From: Vibrio spartinae
GTDB lineage: Bacteria > Pseudomonadota > Gammaproteobacteria > Enterobacterales > Vibrionaceae
Direction of reading: 5' to 3'
NCBI RefSeq assembly: GCF_024347135.1
Contig: NZ_AP024907.1
Location: 2,099,001-2,163,000, forward strand
Length of the DNA: 64,000 nucleotides
Below the pieces are notes generated by a model. That model did no database searches. It had not been told where the DNA came from and saw only the letters and a program-made list of their open reading frames with translations. The translations under genes and the position numbers were made by a program. Shown piece by piece: positions 9,031 through 17,409 of the stretch. Each line of letters begins with the position of its first letter. Position 1 is the stretch's first letter.

Positions 9031-9099
9031 GGGCGTGTTACTGCTAAGCAGGCAAGACCTGGAATGGACAAGAAATTGTCTTTCCAGGTCTTTTTTTTG
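9031..9099 (+). promoter_or_regulatory. BglG/LicT-type RAT antiterminator and overlapping terminator
   Basis: The ribonucleic antiterminator at 9031-9059 contains TTACTGCTAAGCAGGCAAG, close to the RAT sites of E. coli bgl and Bacillus lic. Its 3' end overlaps a terminator at 9054-9099 whose arms AAGACCTGGAA and TTCCAGGTCTT, with an inner GACAA/TTGTC stem, are followed by eight T. In this class an antiterminator protein, dephosphorylated when substrate is present, binds the RAT, blocks the terminator and lets the downstream PTS gene be read. The gene start is 20 bases further on. Confidence 0.88.
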
Positions 9100-9118
9100 T
9101 CAAAAAAAAGGATAACTG

Positions 9119-10477
9119 ATGAACTACGAGAATTTAACAAAGTCCATCTTGGAGTATGTCGGCGGTAAAGAAAATATATCGAGTGCTTTACATTGCTCGA
9201 CTAGACTCCGATTGGAACTTAAAAACTCTTCTAATGCTGACTTAGAAAAAATAAAGACAATCCCAGGAGTTATGGGCGCTGTATATAGTGGAGGTCAATG
9301 CCAAATTATTATAGGAAACAATGTAAGTACTGTTTTTCAAAACCTAACTGATTCTATTGGTGGTAGCATTGAGAAAACAGAGATTAAATCAGAAAAAATG
9401 GACCTTTCATTTAAAGGAATATTTAATAAATTTGCAGCTGTAGTAACTGGTATTTTTCAACCGATTATACCTGCAATAGCAGCTTCAGGAATGTTAAAAG
9501 CATTACTTCTGCTCTCAGTTTCTCTAGAATTAACAAGTAAAACTAGCCAATTTTACTTAGTAATGAGTTTTATTGCAGATGCCGCATTCTATTTTCTCCC
9601 TTTATTACTTGCATTTTCTTGTGCTCAGAAATTCAAAACAAATCCTTTTGTTTCTGTAGCTCTAGCTGGTGTATTAATCCACCCAAAACTAATTGCATTG
9701 ATGGGTTCTGGAACGCCAATTGATTTTATTGGTTTCCACATCCCTTCTGTTTCATATGCATCTTCAGTACTTCCAATTATTTTTTCAATATGGTTGATGT
9801 CATATATTGAACCGCTTGCAGATAAAGTGTCTCCAGGGGCTGTCAAAATTTTCATGAAGCCTTTATTGGTTCTAGTGATTGTCGCACCAATAGCATTAAT
9901 TATTCTTGGCCCTCTTGGTAATTATTTGGGACAGGGATTATCAAGTGGTGTTTTCTGGGTACAAAGTAAAGTTGGTTGGTTAGCTGTTGCATTATTATCA
10001 ATATTCATGCCACTGATTGTGATGTTTGGAATGCATAAAGTTTTTTATCCAATCATATTTGCAGCTATGGCAAGTCCGGGGTATGAGACATTAATTCATA
10101 GTGCGATGCTCTCTTCAAATATTGCTCAAGGTGCAGGTGCATTAACAGTTTGGTTTATGGCTAAAGATGTCTCATTAAAACAAGTTGCATTACCCGCAGG
10201 TATCTCTGCATTATTTGGTATTACAGAGCCCGCATTATATGGCATACATTTAAAATTAAAACGCCCATTGTTAGGTTGCATGGTCGGTGCTGGTTGCGCT
10301 GGAGCATTTGCCGGGCTTGTGACATTAAAAGCTTATGCGCCGGTAGGACCAGGCTTAGCCTCTTTACCGATGTGGATCGGTGAAGGAAATAATTTCTACT
10401 ACGCATTAATTACTCTTGGCATATCACTGATTGTTACACCAATAGCAATAACGTTGATTGGTTTTGATGAAAAATAA
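9119..10477 (+). CDS. PTS beta-glucoside-type transporter subunit EIIBC
   Basis: An inner-membrane sugar permease and phosphotransferase of the glucose/beta-glucoside superfamily. The N-terminal EIIB domain carries ALHCSTRLRLEL with the phosphorylated Cys26. Residues 105-450 form the EIIC domain, with many membrane segments and the GITEPALYG motif. At 452 residues it ends after EIIC, so it lacks the EIIA domain of BglF and would need a separate IIA such as Crr. AAGGA lies 6 bases before the ATG. It follows a RAT leader and probably forms an operon with the porin. Codon use is AT-rich compared with gbcA. The substrate is unknown; an aryl-beta-glucoside or a disaccharide is a family-based guess. 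Confidence 0.88.
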   Translation: MNYENLTKSILEYVGGKENISSALHCSTRLRLELKNSSNADLEKIKTIPGVMGAVYSGGQCQIIIGNNVSTVFQNLTDSIGGSIEKTEIKSEKMDLSFKGIFNKFAAVVTGIFQPIIPAIAASGMLKALLLLSVSLELTSKTSQFYLVMSFIADAAFYFLPLLLAFSCAQKFKTNPFVSVALAGVLIHPKLIALMGSGTPIDFIGFHIPSVSYASSVLPIIFSIWLMSYIEPLADKVSPGAVKIFMKPLLVLVIVAPIALIILGPLGNYLGQGLSSGVFWVQSKVGWLAVALLSIFMPLIVMFGMHKVFYPIIFAAMASPGYETLIHSAMLSSNIAQGAGALTVWFMAKDVSLKQVALPAGISALFGITEPALYGIHLKLKRPLLGCMVGAGCAGAFAGLVTLKAYAPVGPGLASLPMWIGEGNNFYYALITLGISLIVTPIAITLIGFDEK

Positions 10478-10519
10478 TTATATCTAAAGACATGACAAAC
10501 ACACTAGAAAAGGTAAACT

Positions 10520-11674
10520 ATGAACATTAAATTAAATACTCTCGCTGTCACTATTTCACTTGTTTTTATCGCGCCACAATTACAAGCATATCAACTTATT
10601 AAGGATAATGATAATGATGTGAAATTAACTGGTATGGCGTATGCCGGACATTTCTTTGGTAATGAAAAAAATAGTGCGAACTATGGTAGTAATAACTTTT
10701 TAAGATTTGGCGTAGATGCTAAAACAGCCATCGATGAAAAATTGACTGCCATAGGTAGATATGAGGCTCAATTTAAATTAAATAACCCGGATAGTGAGCA
10801 AAATTTTGCATCAAATGTAAACAGCTCAGATAATAGAAATGCTGGTGATGCACAAGGCACTAACATCCGTACCAGATTAATTTTTATTGGGCTTGGTGTG
10901 AAAGATATCGGAACATTTACATTTGGCCGTCAATGGAGTCCTAATGCAGATACTTTCACTGGATGGACAGATATTGGCTATACAGATGGATATACAGGCG
11001 CTGCTTTAGGATTGGGGACTGACCGTTTTGCATCAGCAAGAGCAAGTGATGTATTGAAATATTCTGGCGTATTCGGGAAAGCACATATTCTAGCAAGTTA
11101 TAAATTTAAGACTAAAAGAGATACGAGTACCCTAGATAAAGACAATAGCGCGTATAATTTAGCGATGACGTATGACTTACCAATGCATATGTCTGTCGGT
11201 GCTGGATTTATAAATGGTAATCGTCCTCAAAGTACAGCAGGTGTCAGTACGAGTGATCCTAAATTATATTTAACAGGTTTAAAGTATGATGATTCTTCTT
11301 GGTATGCAGCCGTAACTGCTTCTAAGGGAACTGATTTTCTAACGAATGGTGTAGATCATAAAGGTATAGAAACTGCATTACGCTATACTTTTACCAATGG
11401 TTTCGGGTTACTTACTACTTGGGAAAAACAAACTGTTGATGTCAATGGGAAAAGTCTAGATTCTCATAATTCAACAACATTGGGTGCTATATACAACTTC
11501 AACCAACATTTGAGTGTATCTTTTGAATACCGCATTAATAGCCTTGATAAAAATGCTTGGGATCCTGCAGCGGTAAGAGCATATGGTGATTATAGTAAGA
11601 CTTCAGGCTCATATAATTCAGAGGCTGTCGATGCAGCTGATGATTATCAATTTGCCGTCAAATATTTATTTTAA
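10520..11674 (+). CDS. Gram-negative porin paired with the PTS
   Basis: A 384-residue outer-membrane porin of the OmpC/OmpU-like superfamily. The signal peptide MNIKLNTLAVTISLVFIAPQLQA is followed by alternating strands, an asparagine- and serine-rich loop near 95-115, the conserved TFTFGRQWSPN region near 132-142, and a terminal phenylalanine (FAVKYLF). It starts 42 bases after the EIIBC gene with AAAGG before the ATG, so it is likely co-transcribed and would bring the PTS sugar through the outer membrane. It shares the AT-rich composition of the PTS gene, which suggests that both came in together. Confidence 0.87.
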   Translation: MNIKLNTLAVTISLVFIAPQLQAYQLIKDNDNDVKLTGMAYAGHFFGNEKNSANYGSNNFLRFGVDAKTAIDEKLTAIGRYEAQFKLNNPDSEQNFASNVNSSDNRNAGDAQGTNIRTRLIFIGLGVKDIGTFTFGRQWSPNADTFTGWTDIGYTDGYTGAALGLGTDRFASARASDVLKYSGVFGKAHILASYKFKTKRDTSTLDKDNSAYNLAMTYDLPMHMSVGAGFINGNRPQSTAGVSTSDPKLYLTGLKYDDSSWYAAVTASKGTDFLTNGVDHKGIETALRYTFTNGFGLLTTWEKQTVDVNGKSLDSHNSTTLGAIYNFNQHLSVSFEYRINSLDKNAWDPAAVRAYGDYSKTSGSYNSEAVDAADDYQFAVKYLF

Positions 11675-11771
11675 AACCCCCAACTATAATATGCTAATAA
11701 GTTAAAAAATTAATCACATTATACAATGCTATAGTTAATTTTATCTTTATCTATATAAAAATAAATATATA

Positions 11772-11842
11772 GGGCGTGCTACTGTATTCTCAGGCAAGTC
11801 CCGAGTAGAGTATTACATCTTAATACTCTACTCGGCATTTTT
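11772..11842 (+). promoter_or_regulatory. Second RAT antiterminator with a strong terminator
   Basis: GGGCGTGCTACTG followed by TTCTCAGGCAAG repeats the RAT at 9031. It runs into a terminator at 11801-11841 with perfect 15-base arms (CCGAGTAGAGTATTA and its complement), a CATCT loop and CATTTTTT. No gene on the plus strand follows: the next coding region is the convergent BCCT gene. The site is therefore either the operon terminator in the presence of low antiterminator, or the leader of a lost third gene such as a phospho-beta-glucosidase or the antiterminator itself. Confidence 0.8.
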
Positions 11843-12045
11843 TGGTAATTTAAGATAAAGTACATCTATTATGTTAATAATTTATCCAATGATATTGGTT
11901 GTGTATAAAATAGATTATTTATCACTCTATATTCCTTATGTTTAATTATATGTCGATCGCGATCTGTAGTTTTACACTGAATTGAGTTGTTCTAAAACTA
12001 TGCCGTATCCCATTCATAAGCTAAGGAATATGTTTCATTTGACCA
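11843..12045. other. Gene-free AT-rich stretch after the second RAT
   Basis: About 200 bases with no credible open frame and no recognisable remains of bglB or bglG. It is the right boundary of the AT-rich segment. Confidence 0.55.
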
Positions 12046-13581
12046 TTAAGGCATGAACTCTTGATATTCGACTAATTCCTCGGATTGCCCCTCTTGCGCC
12101 TGACCGTTTGAGAGTTGCATCAGTAGCTGCTTCACCAAAATAGCATAAACAAACATCATGGGGAGTCCTGCGACAACGCACAGTGACTTAATCGTATCAA
12201 TGCCGCCGCCACACAAGAAAACGCTAAAACTGATCAGTGCGATTGCCCCTGCCCACATGAGTTTTACTTTGTTATCCGGGTCACCTCTTAACGATAACTG
12301 ATTCGTCGTCAGCATGGCCGTAGCCACACTCGCACTCGACATCGTGGTTAACATCAAGAAGAACTGAATCACTAAGAACACGGTTAAAATGACATTTTTC
12401 GCCGGCAGGGTTTGGATGAGTGAAACAACTGCAAAGGTTAGTCCGCCCTCGCTCATCCAATCTTGCACCGGATAGCCGCCAAAAAGCTGTGCCCAAACTG
12501 CATACCCGCCAAAGATAGAGATAAAGAATGCACATCCCAACGACCCCATAAATATCGTGTACAAAATCACTTCACGGATTGTACGACCTCTTGATATACG
12601 GGTAATGAATAACCCCATCATGATGAGATAAGCGTAGTACCAGAACCAATAGTATTGCGTCCAACTCTGTGGGAAACCACTCTGCTGCACCGGGTCGGTC
12701 CATAATGACATCCGGAAATAACTGTCCAACATCACCCCAAAAGAATCGGTGACGTTATTTAAAATAAAGGGGGCGTTTGACGTAAATAACACGAACAGTG
12801 CAAAGCAGATGGCCGCAACGACAGTGTAGTCAGAAACCTTGCTGATCCCTCGATTGAACCCCACCAGCATGACCACAAACAATACCAAGACGAACAGCAA
12901 GATGATGCTGCCTTGAAGCATCAAATTGTTGTCAATCTCAAACAGTTGAGATACGCCTTCACTCAATAGCGTCACCGTCAGCGCCAATGAACTGGCAAAA
13001 GCAGCTAATGTGCCAAAGATGGCAACCAAGTCGATACATTTCGCGACAATAGGGTTCTTGCCTAATACCGGCTCACACAGCGTTGAGAGCTTTAATGTAC
13101 GTTTCTTCTGGACATAAAAGGCGTAAGAAAAGGGAATCGCAGGAAAACAGTAAATCGCCCAACCGGTAATGCCCCAGTGAAACATTGAATAGGTGACTGA
13201 CCATGCTGCTGCGGTGTAGCTATTGGCGTCTGCGAACAATGGTGGGGATTGCAGGTTATACATAGGTTCGCCAATACCCCAATATATCAGAGAAGCCCCA
13301 ACGCCCGCAGTAAAGATCATGCCACCATAAGAGAAGTTTGAATATTCAGGCTTATCGTCCCCTAAACGAATCGCTCCGTATTTAGAAAATGCAAGCCAAA
13401 ACAGAAAAAACACTAATGCTAAACTAGCCAGTTGCGCTAACCAGCCGAACCAATTTGTCACAAAAGTCATGGCATTACCGGCCATCGCCTGAGACAAATC
13501 TGGATATAGTGAAGAGACAACCAGCAGAAGTAATACCAGCATGATAGCCGGAATCGTGAGTCCAAAGTTGAGATTATTCAA
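12046..13581 (-). CDS. BCCT-family transporter coupled to the homocysteine methyltransferase
   Basis: A 511-residue betaine/carnitine/choline-type permease with twelve predicted membrane segments. It carries MFHWGITGWAIY near residues 133-144 and the FWYYAYLIMMGLFITRISRGRTIREV stretch of the substrate pathway (here named by its ends, near 310-335). The start is probably a TTG at 13581 with GGAGAG about 6 bases upstream, overlapping the end of the preceding gene by 8 bases, so the two are translationally coupled. It probably imports the methyl donor used by that enzyme (glycine betaine, dimethylsulfoniopropionate or a methylated sulfur compound). Substrate and start codon are inferences. Confidence 0.85.
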   Translation of the reverse strand: MNNLNFGLTIPAIMLVLLLLVVSSLYPDLSQAMAGNAMTFVTNWFGWLAQLASLALVFFLFWLAFSKYGAIRLGDDKPEYSNFSYGGMIFTAGVGASLIYWGIGEPMYNLQSPPLFADANSYTAAAWSVTYSMFHWGITGWAIYCFPAIPFSYAFYVQKKRTLKLSTLCEPVLGKNPIVAKCIDLVAIFGTLAAFASSLALTVTLLSEGVSQLFEIDNNLMLQGSIILLFVLVLFVVMLVGFNRGISKVSDYTVVAAICFALFVLFTSNAPFILNNVTDSFGVMLDSYFRMSLWTDPVQQSGFPQSWTQYYWFWYYAYLIMMGLFITRISRGRTIREVILYTIFMGSLGCAFFISIFGGYAVWAQLFGGYPVQDWMSEGGLTFAVVSLIQTLPAKNVILTVFLVIQFFLMLTTMSSASVATAMLTTNQLSLRGDPDNKVKLMWAGAIALISFSVFLCGGGIDTIKSLCVVAGLPMMFVYAILVKQLLMQLSNGQAQEGQSEELVEYQEFMP

Positions 13582-14470
13582 CGCTGTCTCTCCATGTCGC
13601 TAGCGCTTTAATATGACTTGGTTCAATCCCACAGCATCCACCAATGATACTCGCGCCTAGCTGGTGCCACTTCTGAGCAAACTCAAGATACTCTTGTGGT
13701 GAAACATTGCGCATTGTCTGGATGGTGTCATTGGCTTGGTGCCCTGACTTGATCGGCGTAAAACTATTCGCGAATACACCGATGGTCAGCATCTTGCCTG
13801 AGCGTTCCAGCACTTGATTGACATCCAAAATCGCTTGCTCAACAACCTCTGGTACCGAACAGTTAAAAAAGATCCCCGCGGCATTGGTTGCGAATAAGGC
13901 TTCAACAGCATCGGTGACCAATTCACCTGAGCGAAGGCGGGATTGCTGCCCCACCTCATCCATCAGGGTAAAAGAGAAATAAACCGGTTTATCCGTGTGA
14001 GCCAAAACCTTTGAGATCACTTCCGCTTCCGCAAGGCTCGCCACTGTTTCAGCCAGCCAGAGATCAACATACTGGTCTTGGGCATTAAATAGCGTCGAAC
14101 TGATCTCATAAGCGCTTGCAGCTTCAAACAGGTCTGGACGATATGAACCAAACGCTGGCGGGATCGATCCTGCGACCAAAACCTCTTGCTGGGATTCAGA
14201 AACGACCTCTTGCGCAATTCGAGCCGCTTTTTTGGCAAGCTCTGCCCCTTGTTCGGTAAAGCGTTCTGCGCCTAAATGGAAAGGTACACAAGCATAGCTA
14301 TTGACGATGATAATCTGTGCGCCGGCCTCGATAAAACCTTGGTGAGCCTGCTTCACATGCTTTGGCGATTCAATCAGCGCCTGAGCGCTCCAAAGTGGTT
14401 GAGAAAAAGGAGCGCCAATCCGTTTTAGCTCACGCCCCATCCCACCATCCAAAATTGTAATATTTGCCAT
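13574..14470 (-). CDS. mmuM: Homocysteine S-methyltransferase
   Basis: Transfers a methyl group from a donor such as S-methylmethionine to homocysteine, making methionine. It has 298 residues with the N-terminal ILDGGMGRELKR, and zinc ligands in FFNCSVPE (about C204) and IIGGCCGIEP (about C279 and C280). This Pfam S-methyl_trans fold is also that of betaine-homocysteine methyltransferase. The coupled BCCT transporter, in place of the amino acid permease MmuP, makes a betaine-like donor possible. A MetR-type dyad lies about 87 bases upstream. Confidence 0.85.
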   Translation of the reverse strand: MANITILDGGMGRELKRIGAPFSQPLWSAQALIESPKHVKQAHQGFIEAGAQIIIVNSYACVPFHLGAERFTEQGAELAKKAARIAQEVVSESQQEVLVAGSIPPAFGSYRPDLFEAASAYEISSTLFNAQDQYVDLWLAETVASLAEAEVISKVLAHTDKPVYFSFTLMDEVGQQSRLRSGELVTDAVEALFATNAAGIFFNCSVPEVVEQAILDVNQVLERSGKMLTIGVFANSFTPIKSGHQANDTIQTMRNVSPQEYLEFAQKWHQLGASIIGGCCGIEPSHIKALATWRDSVE

Positions 14471-14556
14471 TTTAGACTTCTATACTGCTAAACATCCATG
14501 CAGGTATTTAACCACAGTATTCAGGAAATTATATTGAGAATCTCTCATCACAAACA

Positions 14557-14616
14557 TGAATAAAATTCATATTAGAGCATCATTGAATATTTATATTCAT
14601 GACATGATGTCATGAA
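14557..14616 (-). promoter_or_regulatory. MetR-type dyad and a 21-base palindrome upstream of mmuM
   Basis: TGAA-TAAAA-TTCA at 14557-14569 is an exact match to the TGAA-N5-TTCA site of MetR, the homocysteine-responsive activator. A second element, TTCATGACAT-G-ATGTCATGAA at 14596-14616, is a perfect palindrome. Both lie ahead of mmuM and behind the flavoprotein gene. Control of mmuM by MetR is an inference. Confidence 0.6.
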
Positions 14617-14645
14617 TGATTGATTGACGCCCATAAATTCGCTGC

Positions 14646-15221
14646 TCAATCGTCTCCGCGCTGCTCTTTCTCTGCTTTCTGATCCTGAATAATCTTCCCC
14701 AGAGACGGTAAAAAATCTCGGTTGATATACGATTCACTACGCCAGATTTTGGATTTCATGAGCGCTTTAGGGCAATGAAAGAACAGTGAGTCTACAGTCA
14801 CTTTGATCACTAACTTTGGCTTTGTTTTCCCATCCAGACAAAAGTCTCTGATTTCATCATCAATATGGATCGATGCCATCCCTTTCACTCTCACCACATC
14901 TTCAATGCCGGAAACCATGAACAGTAACCCGACTTTTGGGTTGGTGATGAGATTAGTTAAGGTATCTAACCGGTTGTTACCCGGGCTGTCCGGAAAAACC
15001 AACGTTTTGTCGTCCAATACTTGGACAAATCCAGCTTCGCCACCGCGAGGAGAGACATCTAACGAACCATCTTGATTGGTTGACGCGAGCAAAAACAGTC
15101 TGCTGTTTTCAATGAAGGTGCGGGAGTGCTGATCAATGTGTTGGATTTCTTTGGCAACAGCAAGTGGATGCGGTGTGCTATAGAGCGCTCTTAATTGTTC
15201 CAATGTGGTGATTTGCGTCAT
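14646..15221 (-). CDS. PPOX-type FMN-dependent flavoprotein (pyridoxamine phosphate oxidase family)
   Basis: A 191-residue protein of the split-barrel FMN-binding family, resembling the MSMEG_1061 subgroup. The core SRLFLLASTNQDGSLDVSPRGG near residues 41-62 (quoted by its parts SRLFLLAST and DVSPRGG) and the FPDSPGNNRLDTLTN stretch match that group. The substrate is unknown. It is divergent from the siderophore operon, with a Fur-like box between them, so it may be iron-regulated and could take part in reductive or oxidative chemistry tied to iron uptake; this is inference from position. Confidence 0.75.
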   Translation of the reverse strand: MTQITTLEQLRALYSTPHPLAVAKEIQHIDQHSRTFIENSRLFLLASTNQDGSLDVSPRGGEAGFVQVLDDKTLVFPDSPGNNRLDTLTNLITNPKVGLLFMVSGIEDVVRVKGMASIHIDDEIRDFCLDGKTKPKLVIKVTVDSLFFHCPKALMKSKIWRSESYINRDFLPSLGKIIQDQKAEKEQRGDD

Positions 15222-15261
15222 TTTATACTTTCTCTTTTGTTATCGGTCATAAACTATTTGT

Positions 15262-15282
15262 AAATGATAGTAAGTATCATTT
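15262..15282. promoter_or_regulatory. Fur-like box of the siderophore transport operon
   Basis: AAATGATA-GTAAG-TATCATTT is a perfect dyad close to the Fur consensus GATAATGATAATCATTATC. A further TTTGCATTATCATG lies at 15291-15304. The site lies between the divergent flavoprotein gene and the binding-protein gene and could repress both when iron is plentiful. Confidence 0.7.
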
Positions 15283-15388
15283 GAAATTGGTTTGCATTAT
15301 CATGTTCTAACTCATAGGACAGAGTCAAATGCCATCTCGACGAGATGTCACTCTTAGATATTTACAGCCATAAACCGAAGCCAATCGT

Positions 15389-16375
15389 ATGTTGAACCTC
15401 AAAGCCGTTTTTACCGTTTTTCTTTTTTCTTTCACGACAACGTTGAGTTGGGCAGACGATAGCGTGACGTATCCCATCAAAATTCAGCATGCCTTTGGTA
15501 CGACCATCATTCAGAAAAAACCGGTGAGGGTTGCGACAGTCGCATGGGCGAACCATGAAGTACCGCTGGCGCTTGGTGTGGTACCGGTTGGTTTTGCTGC
15601 CGCGACTTTTGGTGACGATGACGGGGACGGCGTTCTGCCTTGGGTCAAAGCGCGACTCGATGCTCTCGGGGCGCAAACACCGCCACTGTTCGATGAAGGC
15701 GATGGGATTGATTTCGAAGCGGTTGCTGCAACGCAGCCGGATGTCATTCTTGCTGCGTATTCTGGTTTAAGCCGTGCTGATTACGACACACTCAGCATGA
15801 TTGCACCGGTGGTGGCATATCCAAATGCACCTTGGTCGACTGACTGGCGAAGCATGATTCGCATCAACAGTTTGGGCATGGGAATGGCGCAAGAAGGGGA
15901 AGCGCTCATTACACGCATTGAGCAAGACATCGCATCGCGAACAGCGAAGTACCCTGAACTTAAGGGGAAATCGGCCATGTTTATTACCCATTTAGACCCG
16001 ACCGATTTGAGTGTGGTGCACTTTTACACCGATAACGATACACGTGTGAAATTCTTCAATGACTTAACTCTAATCTCCCCCCAGAGCATTCGTGATTTGA
16101 GTCGTTCCGGGCAGTTTTCCGGTGAAGCCAGTATTGAACAAATCGACGCATTTAATGATGTCGATATCTTTGTCACCTATGGTGGTGAAGCACTGTTAAA
16201 GCCGCTTTCCAATAACCCATTGATGTCAAAAATGAATGCGGTGAAACACGGTTCGATTGTCATGCTGGGCAGCGGGCCGTTAGCCACCGCAGCCAATCCG
16301 ACCCCGTTATCTATCTCATGGGTATTGGATGATTACCTAGAGGCGTTGGCAGCGGCTGCACGCAAAGCGCAATGA
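15389..16375 (+). CDS. Iron-siderophore ABC transporter, periplasmic binding protein
   Basis: A 328-residue FepB/FhuD-type binding protein. The signal peptide MLNLKAVFTVFLFSFTTTLSWA is followed by the fold of helical-backbone metal receptors, with KKPVRVATVAWANHEVPLALGVVPVG (given by its ends, near residues 45-70) and the PDVILAAYSGL segment. It should carry the ferric siderophore from the outer-membrane receptor to the permease. Its stop overlaps the next start by 4 bases (ATGA), and a Fur-like box is upstream. The siderophore type cannot be told from the sequence. Confidence 0.88.
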   Translation: MLNLKAVFTVFLFSFTTTLSWADDSVTYPIKIQHAFGTTIIQKKPVRVATVAWANHEVPLALGVVPVGFAAATFGDDDGDGVLPWVKARLDALGAQTPPLFDEGDGIDFEAVAATQPDVILAAYSGLSRADYDTLSMIAPVVAYPNAPWSTDWRSMIRINSLGMGMAQEGEALITRIEQDIASRTAKYPELKGKSAMFITHLDPTDLSVVHFYTDNDTRVKFFNDLTLISPQSIRDLSRSGQFSGEASIEQIDAFNDVDIFVTYGGEALLKPLSNNPLMSKMNAVKHGSIVMLGSGPLATAANPTPLSISWVLDDYLEALAAAARKAQ

Positions 16376-17409
16376 AGTCCCCTGTTTCAAAAAATCATCA
16401 GTTTACAGTGGGACGTTTTGCAATTTCGCGCCCGGTGACTCTCGTTACTTTGCTGATTGTGTTGTTGCTTTTATGCCTGCTCTCTGTCGCCTTAGGGACA
16501 AGAGAAGTGACATGGAACGAAATTATCAGCGCCATTCAGGGAAACCTCAATACCGTGGGCGAAGCCGCAGTCGCGATGCGCATTCCGCGTACCGCTTTGG
16601 CGGTCATTGCGGGCGCTTCTTTAGGCTTGGCAGGCACTGTCATGCAGGGCGTAACTCGCAATCCTCTGGCCGATCCCGGCATTCTCGGTGTAAACATTGG
16701 CGCTTCTTTTTTTGTGGTCGTCGGGCTGGCTTGGTTGGGTATCAATCAAATCCAGACTTATGTCTGGATGGCAATTTTAGGCGCAGCACTCACCGCCGTA
16801 TTCGTTTATACCATCGGCTCAATGGGACGAGGTGGCGCAACACCGCTGAAGCTCGCGTTAGCAGGCGCTGCAACTTCAGCGGCTTTATCATGTTTCACCA
16901 TCGCGGTTGTGTTACCACGTAACGATATCGCTGGCGGAGCCAGATCCTGGCAGATTGGCGGTGTCGGTGGTGCAACATTCGAAACCATTACTCTCGTTTT
17001 GCCTTTCTTACTTGTTGGGTTAGTCATCACAGCGCTGACTGCAAGAAAATTAAACAGCTTAGCACTTGGGGACGAACTCGCCGCCGGTTTGGGTGAAAAT
17101 GTGGTTTTGGCGCGCAGTGCTGCCGGGCTGGGCGCTATTTTACTATGTGGCGCGACAACCGCGATTTGTGGACCGATAGGCTTTGTTGGTTTGGTTGTGC
17201 CGCATTTTTGCCGTCTGTTAGTGGGCGTGGATCATCGCTGGTTATTGCCTTTCTCTGCGGTGGGCGGGGCAAGTTTGCTGTTGCTTGCAGATATTGCAGG
17301 ACGAATCATTTCCCGTCCCAGTGAGTTATCTGTCGGGGTGGTCACCGCGTTTATTGGTGCCCCCTTCTTTATCTGGATTGTGCGTCGTCAGCGCGTTAGG
17401 GAATTATGA
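16372..17409 (+). CDS. Iron-siderophore ABC transporter permease, FepD type
   Basis: A 345-residue inner-membrane permease of the FecCD family with about ten membrane segments. RIPRTALAVIAGASLGLAG near residues 70-88, RNPLADPGILGVN, and FVGLVVPHFCRLLVG (the contact loop to the ATPase) are all family signatures. It overlaps the binding-protein gene by 4 bases and the second permease by 4 bases, so the four transport genes form one translationally coupled operon. Confidence 0.9.
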   Translation: MKSPVSKNHQFTVGRFAISRPVTLVTLLIVLLLLCLLSVALGTREVTWNEIISAIQGNLNTVGEAAVAMRIPRTALAVIAGASLGLAGTVMQGVTRNPLADPGILGVNIGASFFVVVGLAWLGINQIQTYVWMAILGAALTAVFVYTIGSMGRGGATPLKLALAGAATSAALSCFTIAVVLPRNDIAGGARSWQIGGVGGATFETITLVLPFLLVGLVITALTARKLNSLALGDELAAGLGENVVLARSAAGLGAILLCGATTAICGPIGFVGLVVPHFCRLLVGVDHRWLLPFSAVGGASLLLLADIAGRIISRPSELSVGVVTAFIGAPFFIWIVRRQRVREL

